Source: Euprymna scolopes
Lineage: Eukaryota; Mollusca; Cephalopoda; Sepiida; Sepiolidae
Direction of reading: 5' to 3'
Assembly (NCBI GenBank): GCA_024364805.1
Contig: CM044524.1
Span: 50,971,883 to 50,998,648 of the forward strand
DNA length: 26,766 nt
Shown here: one piece after another, positions 16,978 through 24,756 of the stretch
Position numbering within the stretch: the first letter of the stretch is position 1
How the letters are laid out: each line of letters begins with the position of its first letter
Translations under genes and position numbers: made by a program
The notes under the pieces: generated by a model
The model's input: only the letters and a program-made list of their open reading frames with translations
What the model was told of the DNA's origin: nothing
The model's database searches: none

Positions 16978-17852
16978 TCTATATATATATCTAGAAAAGT
17001 GAAATTGTCTGTGTGTGTGTCTGTGTGTATACATTCCCCTATCAAACTACTGTCGATTTTCAGTCTACAGACTCAAGATTTGACATAGGGGATATTGAAA
17101 TGTGGGAAAATCTTTTTAATCGGTTTTCAGTCAGAAATTTGGCTGTCAAGGGATTAAAGTTCAACCATTTTACCTTTAAAAACTCTACCAAACTTCTCTG
17201 CCAATTTTGGGTCTAAACATTTGAAATTTTAGATGTAGGTTACGTGGACACTAGTCAAACTTTTTAATATATACACATAAAGTTATGGACAGTACATAGA
17301 TCAAATTTTTTAATTTGATTTAAGCCCAAAACAAATGTTAAGGGATCAAAATTGGAGTCAAAGTTAAAAAAAAAATTAATCTCTGCAGTCTCTACCAAAT
17401 TACTCAGCCTATTTTTGGTTTAAACATCTAAAATTTTACATAAAGTGTGTTCAGAGATAAGGCAAGCTTTTTGATCGGTTTTTGGCCAAAAATTTAGCTG
17501 CCAAGGAGTCAAACTTCAAAAGATTTGACCTTTGCGGTCTCTAGCAGACTATGCAACTAATTTTGGGTCTAAACATTTGAAATTTTACATAAAGTGTATT
17601 CAGACATGCAGCAAGCTTTTTAATCAGTTTTGGGGCGAAAATTTGGCTGCCAAGAGGTCAAAGTTGAAAGAGTTGACCTTTGCAGACCCTACTAAATTCC
17701 TCTGTCAATTTTGGGTCTAAACATTTGAAATTTTAGATGTAGGTTACCTGGACACTAGTCAAACTTTTTAATATATATATTGTGTGTGTACATATGCACA
17801 TAAAGTTATGAACAGTACATAGGGCCCAAGCAAAGCCGAGCTGAACTGCTAG
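16978..17852 (+). mobile_element. Helitron-like element C with internal tandem repeats
   Basis: Starts A|TCTATATATATATC at 16978, then AAATTGTCTGTGTGTGTGTC and CAGTCTACAGACTCAAGATT. Ends GCCGAGCTGAACTGCTAG at 17852. The interior holds about four diverged copies of a 148-bp unit: TCTAAACATTTGAAATTTTA at 17212, a related copy at 17419, then 17568 and 17716. Units also share TTTTTAATCGGTTTT, AATTTGGCTGCCAAG and GACCTTTGCAG. The base after CTAG is A, not the usual T, so the 3' end is a good but imperfect Helitron match. Non-coding. Confidence 0.6.
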
Positions 17853-17924
17853 AATAGAATAATTTTATAAAATCAACAATAGGTTCTCTACAGTGCAATG
17901 TAGACTACAGTTTATTGTGGAATA

Positions 17925-18146
17925 AGTCACAGAGCAGGTAATCAATTGATTTGATTGAAATAGCAAGAATTGTGTAAAAGTCGACGTAAATGAATCTAGA
18001 CGCGACGCGCGTTTGCAAATCGTACATATTATGATCTAGGAGGGATATAAACAGTTCTAAGACATAGTAAACCCCCCTCCCCCCCGAGAAGCCCGGCAAA
18101 AAAAAAGCCTTTGTCGGACATATATAAAATTTTTGCCTTTTATATA
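17925..18146. repeat. Direct repeat, copy 1 (partner 18690-18880)
   Basis: GTAAAAGTCGACGTAAATGA, ATCTAGACGCGACGCGCG and the TCTAAG...CCCCCC...AAGCCTTTG...TTTTGCCTTTTATA series are matched in order at 18705-18880. The two copies flank the element D insertion and 330 bp of other sequence. Confidence 0.65.
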
Positions 18147-18150
18147 CATA

Positions 18151-18370
18151 TTAGCGGGGGTACCCGGCGATCCCCGGGTGTTTTGAGGTAAATCAAAACT
18201 CCCGGGAGGGGGGGGGGGTAAAATAATAAAAAAAAATGTTTTGGTAGGTGAGTATGAGGATTGAACCCGAACCCTTGAGGCAAAGTTGGAAATTAAAGTG
18301 TGAAAAAAAAAAAAACCATGCGACGTTAACCATTGGGCCACCGCAACATACAACGGAGACATGTTTGAAT
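18151..18370 (-). mobile_element. Helitron-like element D, 3' part
   Basis: On the minus strand the sequence ends ACCCGGGGATCGCCGGGT then ACCCCCGCTAA|T at 18151. ACCCGG/CCGGGT is a perfect 6-bp hairpin about 11 nt before a CTAA terminus, the standard Helitron 3' structure, with T as the next base. Further 5' is a tRNA-like module and the string AATAAATTCAAACATGT, both shared with the repeat entering at the window's right edge. The 5' TC end is not located. Confidence 0.6.
18248..18350 (-). ncRNA. tRNA-like module split by a T-tract, inside element D
   Basis: Minus strand: A-box TGGCCCAATGG (18340-18330), then TTAACGTCGCATGG, a run of about 13 T, TCACACTTTAATTTCC and B-box GGTTCAATCC (18267-18258). 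The box spacing (about 62 nt) exceeds that of a tRNA. The T-tract between the boxes would be expected to stop Pol III early. The same arrangement recurs at 26690-26766. Confidence 0.5.
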
Positions 18371-18390
18371 TTATTTATTTAACTATTAAA

Positions 18391-18689
18391 AACAGGTGTC
18401 TGCAATAAAAGTTAACACTGCTGCTTCCATTTGACCTAATTAAAAGGTCAAATAGAAGTCATGCAGCGTTTGGGTTTGTTTACCCAAATTTGACTGTTTT
18501 TCCCCCAACAGAAGTTGGGGAGGGGGAAACCAGCTCCAAATTGTCCAGATTGAATAGCAACTGTCTGATATACAACATTGATCAAAGCTGATTGCTTGTG
18601 GACATTCCCGCCGCGATGCCGAGAACCGTGTTAGCTTTGAATTAGTTTCGCTTTTTATACGAAAAAGCCGAATCAACATGCGAGAAGCC
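18391..18689. other. No recognised feature
   Basis: A near-palindrome TTGACCTAATTAAAAGGTCAA lies at about 18431-18451. Otherwise nothing recognised. Confidence 0.35.
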
Positions 18690-18874
18690 AAAATAGCAAT
18701 AACTTTGTAAAAGTCGCTGTAAGTAAATCTAGATGCGACGCGCTTTCCCAAATCGTAAATATTATTATCTAGCGGGTATATAAATAGTTCTAAGTGATCG
18801 TACCCCCCCTACCCGGGTGCGTATGCGAAAGAAGCCTTTGCGATACCTACACGAAATGGTCACACACATTTTGC

Positions 18875-18932
<58 letters not shown>

Positions 18933-18933
18933 C
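18690..18933. repeat. Direct repeat copy 2, then (TA)n(GA)n
   Basis: Matches 17925-18146 as described there. It ends in a TATATA run (about 18879-18913) that passes into GAGAGA (18914-18932). Confidence 0.65.
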
Positions 18934-18959
18934 GGTTAGCATATTCTGCTTAGTAGATG

Positions 18960-19016
18960 ATCGTTGTGAAAATAACACTCAAGATGAGAACAGCAGTCCA
19001 AATAATATGAATAATC
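18960..19016 (+). repeat. Fragment of a dispersed retroelement end
   Basis: AATAACACTCAAGATGAGAA then CAGCAGTCCAAATAAT is the tail of the family seen on the minus strand at 15296-15335 and 5899-5937. Confidence 0.5.
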
Positions 19017-19019
19017 AAA

Positions 19020-19334
19020 CCTCATCTCAAAAATGAAGAAACAATAAGTTTTTTTGTTCTCCTTTTTCTCATTAAAACTTACAAAACTTTTTCCACGGTT
19101 CTAATGTCACTTGTGAGAATATTTGAGAAAGTGAATTACTGTTGCATTATTTATTTATTTGCGTATGAATGTAATGGTTGTTTTCAATTTGGCATGATTT
19201 ATTCGTTTTTCTTATGGGACTGTAATTTAAAATCAACCCGATAAGACAAGCGAGAATTGAAAAATCTAACAGTCCAGAAAATAATTTTTGGGGAGAAAAA
19301 CTAATAAAGCTGGCCGATGTGAATTGCTGTATAA
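19020..19334. other. AT-rich DNA, nothing recognised
   Basis: No gene or repeat recognised. Confidence 0.35.
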
Positions 19335-19648
19335 ATGAGGGGTATTCCTAAAGTAATGTCTCCTATTTTTTTTTTTATTCCATCTGAATGGATTAGAGGG
19401 GACTGCAAATTGTATTGTTATGATGACTAAACTTCTGCGTTCATGACCTGAAAGTTTAATCTGTGTTACAGATATTGATGGTGTGAGACTCAAAGAAAAG
19501 CAACCCCTGTCATTAACGTGCGTCCGAAGCAGAGTTGCATCATTGAATTCCTAGCAAAAGTGCATTGAGAATGGTTGTGACCTGGAGCACAAATGATTGC
19601 TCGTTTTAATGATGCCACTCTCATCTTCATAGCTCTTAAACTTTTTGA

Positions 19649-19683
<35 letters not shown>

Positions 19684-19705
19684 TTACTTTTGGAATGACC
19701 CTCAT
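19335..19705 (+). mobile_element. Mariner-derived element of about 370 bp
   Basis: The ends are inverted repeats: ATGAGGGGTATTCCTAAAGT at 19335 and, read inward from 19705 on the minus strand, ATGAGGGTCATTCCAAAAGT. Both are mariner-type ends. The right end runs into about 30 A (19651-19680). Inside, the plus strand reads CVRSRV/RPKQSCIIEFLAK near 19520-19555, like the N-terminal motif KQRxxIEFL of mariner transposases, followed by stops. Most of the transposase is gone. Confidence 0.65.
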
Positions 19706-19706
19706 C

Positions 19707-19806
19707 ACGTAAACATACCAGTTCTTGTTAGACCACTGAAGGTAAGCAACATTGAGCCTTGTCAGTACCGGATGGATGACCATTTGGGAATACCAGGCGC
19801 TGTATG
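19707..19806 (+). repeat. 5S rRNA-derived element, near full length
   Basis: ACGTAAACATACCAGTTCTT, TTAGACCACTGAAGGTAAGC, AACATTGAGCCTTGTCAGTA, CCGGATGGATGACCATTTGG and GAATACCAGGCGCTGTATGT run through the whole of 5S rRNA from about base 5 to the end, with roughly 18 bases missing after CATACCA. The C-box end GGGAATACCAGGCGCTGTA is almost intact. The internal promoter could still be partly functional. It is one of four 5S-derived pieces in the window and the most complete at the 3' end. Confidence 0.75.
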
Positions 19807-20165
19807 TAGGATGTCAATATCTAACTGAAAGAACTGTAAAAACTTCATTTCCATTGTTTCGTTGTCAAAGAGTTTTTTTTTTGTTTTTTTTATCATTCCT
19901 TTAAAATTAAGACAACTTAAATCAAAATAAATAAATAAAATTAATTGCCTGTAAAAAGGCAACAGAAAAAAAAGCCTCTTGAACAACAAAATTGCTCCTG
20001 ATATCTATCAATGATCGAAAGGAAAATGTTTGACAAAATCACTGTGCAACCTAATATATAAGTTATCAACAGAACAAGTCCAATAGCCATTAGTCGCGTG
20101 CTCTTGTGTAATGTGTGAATGTAGGATTGACATGAAATTCTTAAAGATAAACTAAACTGACCAAA
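19807..20165. other. No recognised feature
   Basis: AT-rich sequence with T-runs, nothing recognised. Confidence 0.35.
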
Positions 20166-20325
20166 AAATGGGCTGAAATGACTTAAATAAAAAGTAAATG
20201 ACTTGGAATGACTTTAATGAACTTAAGGATGAATTGAATGACCTTAAGAATGACTTGAATGCTTAAAAAATAACTGGAATCCTTCAAAAACAACTTGAAT
20301 GATCTGGAGAATGACGTGGAAGATG
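20166..20325. repeat. Degenerate short tandem repeat (GAATGACTT-type units)
   Basis: The words AATGACTT, GAATGACC, GAACTTAAG, GAATTGAATGA and GAATGACTTGAATG follow one another about every 10-24 bp from 20176 to 20320. The array is diverged, with a loose unit of TGAATGACTTAA. The minus-strand frame here (KHSSH, SFKSFKVI-like reading) is not taken as coding. Confidence 0.55.
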
Positions 20326-20633
20326 TTTCTTAAACCAAAATCAAATAAAGATAATTTAAGGAATCGGTTTTGGCATCGGAAAAATGGCTCAAATTTTTCC
20401 AAAACTGATACATCAAAAAGCTCCGATTTTTTTCGATTTCCGATTAATCGTCCAAGCACTAATATATATATATGTGTGTGTATGTATGTATATATATTAT
20501 GGAGGTGTAGAAGGAAGTGCAGGGAACCAGCAGTTGAATTTGTGTGACTTATGGACAAATAAAAAAAAGGTTTGGTTTGTTGGTTTTATTTATCTTCATA
20601 CATCCATTTATTTTCTTGGCCATGGATATTTAC
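20326..20633. other. No recognised feature, (TA/TG)n near 20461
   Basis: TCCGATTTTTTTCGATTTCC and GATTAATCGTCCAAGCACTA near 20420-20460 look like an old repeat end, unidentified. A short TA/TG microsatellite follows. Confidence 0.3.
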
Positions 20634-20808
20634 TTGACCTTTGGCCAAAATCAAAGTGTAGTATCTGTTCTTCAGATGTGGCACTTCCATTTCTCATTCT
20701 CTTTCAGTGGAGGAGAAATCCTTCACGACTGAGACAATTTTTATTTTTGTACCTTTTCTTCATGTTAAAAAACGACCCTAGTGTCTGTCTCGTGGGGACA
20801 CATTGTAA
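20634..20808 (-). repeat. Dispersed repeat, inverted partner of 14352-14545
   Basis: See 14352-14545. The shared block runs here from ACCTTTGGCCAAAATCAAAG (20638) to GTCTCGTGGGGACAC (about 20805). Confidence 0.7.
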
Positions 20809-21301
20809 ATAGGTACATCCATTTATTTTCCCAAAACAATCACGAATACAAATCAGTAAAAATGGACTTCCTGTTTAAGATAGTAGTTGAAAGTAGTTAA
20901 TATTTCGAGAATATAATCTTTTTCACAAATTAAGGAACTAAAGAATATCGTTTAGAAAAGAAAAAAATTTGGCTTCTTTTTGAAAAAGATGACGTTCTCG
21001 AAATATTTCAGATAGACAGTCATGAAAGTGAATGATAGCTCTTATGAAATAAGAATGAGAAAGTGATAGACAGAAATTTTGTAAAAGATGGGTCACTTTG
21101 TGAGTTATTTGCTAATTAAAGCTAATTATAATTTAATCCCAAAACAGTCATTACTTTAGCATATATTTTGTGCGATTAAAATATTTAAGAAAAATGGTCT
21201 TATGGAAACAATCGTTGATTAATTCAGCTTTAAGATATAATAGATGTTACAAATTGAAGGATGTAAAATTAGCTAAACTTCCTGTTTTTATTTTTTCACA
21301 G

Positions 21302-21361
21302 GATTATGAAGCATTTGCCGATGCTCTTGAAACACAAAATTTATGGGAATTCTTGAAACTG
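21302..21361 (+). CDS. Candidate 60-nt internal exon of an unidentified host gene
   Basis: A pyrimidine-rich tract and TTTTTTCACAG (acceptor, ending 21301) precede 60 nt that translate without a stop to DYEAFADALETQNLWEFLKL, followed by GTGAGT (donor, 21362-21367). Both junctions fall in phase 0. The codons avoid the AT bias of the surroundings and the peptide looks like an amphipathic helix. The pattern AFxxALETxxLxxxL is loosely like a death-fold (CARD-type) helix, but 20 residues cannot identify a family. No neighbouring exon is certain; a possible next or terminal exon is at 21458-21490. Confidence 0.45.
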
Positions 21362-21379
21362 GTGAGTCTTGTTCTTCTT

Positions 21380-22430
21380 GGAAAACCATTCTCTTTATAA
21401 ACATTGATGTAAAATTGCTTTTTATTTTCTTTTAATATTTCTTTGAAACTTTTTCAGGTGAAAGTAGTTATTAATGATATTTGTAATTAAAAATGGTGAA
21501 TTCTTGTTCTTGGAAAACTATTCTTGTTGAATCGTTATAAATGTATCCGTAGTTTTGGATTTTTGTTTTATAGTTTATACTGAATAAATATAATTGAAAT
21601 TATTTATTTAAAATGAATTATTCATTTATGTTTTATTTATTTAATCATAAATTTTTAAATGAATTTCTAAAATTTTATTTTGATATTTTAAAATATTTTT
21701 TTTGGAATTATTACAATTAAAATTTGACTTTTTATGCAGGTTTATTAAATTAGTCAATTTCAAATTTTTTTAATGAATTTCTAAAGATTTATTTTCAGAT
21801 TTTTTAACAGATAAAATTTAATTTTATCAGGAAAAAATTCATGATGTAAATTTGCTTTTTCAGATATTTTTTTAATATAAATTTCTTTGAAAGATTGTCA
21901 GGTGAAAGTAGTTATTAATGATATTTGTAAATAAAAATGTGAATTCTTCTTGTTCCTGGAAAACTATTCTCTTTCAATTGTTACAATTTGTTAAATGTAT
22001 TTATTACTTTGGGATTTAAGTTTTATAGTTCATACCAAATTAATATAATTGCAATTATTTATTTAAAATAAATTATGCATATTTTATTTATTCAATATTT
22101 AATCATAACTTTATGAATTTATTTTATGAATTTTTAAAAATGTTATTTTTATATTTTTTAAATTGAGATTATTAGAATAATTCCATGATGTAAATGTATT
22201 AAAAATTGCTTTTATATTCTAATACAACCTTTAAACATTTTTAATTCAAACAAAATATATTTTGCAATCATGTCTGTGTTCAAGTAACCTGATTGTTTTC
22301 CTCAACTGAAACTCTTTAACACATTATGAATATTTTTGTTTTCTATTTCAAATGTTTTAATATTTCTTTGAACGATTGTCATGTGAAAATAGTTATTAAG
22401 GATATTTGTAATTTAGAAAAAAATTTCTGT
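21380..22430 (+). repeat. Intronic tandem repeat, about 2.3 units of about 450 bp
   Basis: CAGGTGAAAGTAGTTATTAA at 21455 recurs at 21899, and as CATGTGAAAATAGTTATTAA at 22380, periods 444 and 481 bp. Between them the copies share GATATTTGTAA, GGAAAACTATTCT, GTTTTATAGTT, AATTATTTATTTAAAATGAA and ATTTAATCATAA in order. The unit starts near the candidate exon's donor: GTTCTTCTTGGAAAACCATT at 21370 is like GTTCTTGGAAAACTATTCTT at 21508. Divergence grows to the right. Confidence 0.7.
21458..21490 (+). CDS. Possible terminal exon or recursive splice site
   Basis: ACTTTTTCAG (acceptor-like) ends at 21457. The next 33 nt read VKVVINDICN and a stop, in phase with the candidate exon at 21302-21361, giving ...LWEFLKLVKVVINDICN. 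The tandem copy at 21902-21934 reads VKVVINDICK and a stop. The same boundary, CAG|GTGAAAGT, is also a fair 5' splice donor, so it could instead be a recursive splice point with no exon. Neither reading can be settled from sequence alone. Confidence 0.25.
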   Translation: MKVVINDICN

Positions 22431-23739
22431 TTAACACAAAAAAAGTTTGAAAAAACTTTTTTCTTTTTACAAGAATTTTTATCTTTTTAAATATTTTGTT
22501 TAAATTAACATGAAAAGTGTATGTGTCTTTGGAATAAATTTGATCCTTTGAGGAAAGGAAAAAAACAACTTTATATTTTAAATTTGAAGTATATATTTTT
22601 TTTTACATGAGCTTTTTAATGTGTATAAAATTGAACTTTTTATGGTAAATTTTTAACGTATTGTGGCCATTTTGTTTTTTAGGATTGGTGGCCATTTTAT
22701 TTATTTTTTTTTAATAATTTTCTAAAATTATTGACTAGCATGTTTTTAAACCGTTTCATTTTTTTTTTCTCATTTTAAATTTGTTTTATAAAAAGGATAA
22801 AAGAAATTTCTTATATAATGATTTTATTATTTTCAAACAAATATTTTCTTTGAAAAATTTATAAAATAATTTTCCATTTTCTCATTGTTTTCTATTATTT
22901 TGATATTTTTTTTTGCTTTCTTTTTATTCAGGCTTCTCATTTTCATTTTTCTTCATGAAATATCTTTTCTCATGATTTAAAATTCCAAAGAACGTTAGCA
23001 ATTTTTTTTTTTTTTTGTCAAGTCCGTAAATGTCTTACTGAACAATTGTGTTGACGTGTGTTCCATTATTTATGATGACAGACCTTACCTGTTTGACCAC
23101 CTGACGTGTTCCTTCACATCGGCTCATGTTCTCCAACTTTCTATTTTATTGGAAATGAAGGTCATGAGAAGAAAGAAAACGATGTATACATTTATATTAT
23201 TCAAAACTAATAATTAAATACAAGAGGAAAAATATACGTATATATAATATTTTATTTACGTTCCCTTTGGAATGTTAGACACAAGATCAGGTGTGGTTTT
23301 AAAAAGCCAGCATATGAGGATTAGCATGCTTTCACCTACAAAAAATGCATGAGCAGTCCTCTCAGTCCAATTAGAAATAAACCCTTTCTGAAAAAGGTAA
23401 AGCCTGGGAGGATGGACCTCCTGAGATTGAGTATAACTATATCTCGGCCTGATGGCAACAAAGTTAGCCGGAATGATTGTCGAAGACGTGTCTCCAACTA
23501 GTAAGACAACACTTATTTAATTTACATTGTGCCAGGTAATTATATACAAAGACCCTAGAATCGTACAGTACACCAGAATATATCGTTTGTGAAAAATGGA
23601 CCCCTAGATTACACCATTATACACAAGGGCTATATGTCAAAATTGTATATAAATTATAAATTCCAAAGATTAATCTTTGGAATAAACCACATATTTGTAT
23701 ACTAAAAATATTTTTCTATGATTTTACCTATATAATTAT
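22431..23739. other. Very AT-rich DNA, nothing recognised
   Basis: T-rich to about 23030, consistent with intron or spacer. 23030-23160 is more balanced (TTGTGTTGACGTGTGTTCC and CACCTGACGTGTTCCTTCAC share TGACGTGTTCC) but no exon or repeat can be defended. The A/T content makes splice-site calls unreliable here. Confidence 0.4.
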
Positions 23740-24520
23740 AAAACTCTATTGACCATCTGGGCGTTCTTACTTGCTTGTGTGCTTGAATCTTGTCTTTGAT
23801 GATCGGACGATTCCATCTTTTAGAAAAGGATTACAGGTGAAATATATATATATATATGTGTGTGTGGGACTCAGAGGCTAAAGAATGAGGGTGGAGAGTT
23901 GTACGTTTTAGTTTCGATTCTAGCTGATGGCACACAAGTTACACACACACACACACATTAGAACCCTGGGATATGGTTTTTCAGGTTACAAGGTGGAATA
24001 CAATGGTTTTCCTGCCCCTGGTTGCCCCACCCAACCATGTTATTTATAATGTTATTTGATTATATACATGTGTATTATATACTGTACTGTATTTTGTTAC
24101 TAATTTTTAATATGTACTGTATAAAATTTTGCTTATGGTGAGTCCACCTTATGATCCCAACCCCGGAATGGATTAATGCCATATTCCAGGGCTCTATTGT
24201 GTGTGTGTGTGTGTGCATATATATATTGATTGTGATGTCTTGTCAGACAAGAGTCACTCCCCAGTCAAGGATGTCCATGTGTCCAAGATGACTTTTCAGT
24301 CCTGCCAGCGACTTGCATACCCTTAAGCAGACATGATATTGATGCCAGTTATTGGTTTGGATGAAACCCAACAGCAACGGGACTTTTATCATCATGCACT
24401 GTCATGTGATTAACAAGACCTGCCCTAGACAACCGAGCTCGGTCACATCGATTCATTTCCTCGATATAAATCCAATGAAACTCGTGTGATATTTTAAAGA
24501 GTGCTCAGTGTAGGACAAAG

Positions 24521-24528
<8 letters not shown>

Positions 24529-24577
<49 letters not shown>
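24529..24577. repeat. (TA)n microsatellite
   Basis: About 49 bp of unbroken TA, running directly into the left end of the fold-back element. Confidence 0.95.
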
Positions 24578-24582
<5 letters not shown>

Positions 24583-24602
24583 GTTTATTATAAAAAACAT
24601 TA

Positions 24603-24668
24603 TTGGTTACATAAGTGCAGATATGTTTCAGTGGAATCCCAATTTATTATAACACCTCATCAGACCAA
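24603..24668 (-). ncRNA. Type I hammerhead ribozyme (left arm)
   Basis: Minus strand: helix I TTGGT (24668-24664), core CTGATGA (24663-24657), helix II GGTG/CACT with one G-T pair, core GAAAC (24629-24625), helix III ACATA/TATGT around a loop (24626-24609), cleavage-site A (24608), helix I ACCAA (24607-24603). Every invariant core base is present. Predicted cut after 24608 at a GUA triplet. Confidence 0.65.
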
Positions 24669-24688
24669 AAAAGAATCAATATTCTTTT

Positions 24689-24756
24689 TTGGTCTGATGA
24701 GGTGGGTCTCTCTGAATTGGGATTCCACTGAAACATGTATGCACATATGTAACCAA
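24689..24756 (+). ncRNA. Type I hammerhead ribozyme (right arm), best candidate
   Basis: Plus strand: helix I TTGGT (24689-24693) with ACCAA (24752-24756), 5 bp. Core CTGATGA (24694-24700). Helix II GGTGG (24701-24705) with CCACT (24725-24729), 5 bp including one G-T. Core GAA (24730-24732). Helix III ACATGT (24733-24738) with ATATGT (24745-24750), 6 bp with a 6-nt loop. Cleavage-site A at 24751 after GT, the usual GUH triplet. All invariant bases are present, so self-cleavage of a plus-strand transcript after 24751 is expected. Loops are long enough for the loop I-loop II contacts of natural ribozymes, but helix I is open in this type. Confidence 0.75.

Noticed and set aside
18057-18362. 101-residue minus-strand open frame
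   Set aside because: It spans the Helitron-like end and the tRNA-like module, both of which explain the sequence.
20384-20812. 142-residue plus-strand open frame
   Set aside because: It crosses an old repeat, a microsatellite and the inverted dispersed repeat, with no domain recognisable.
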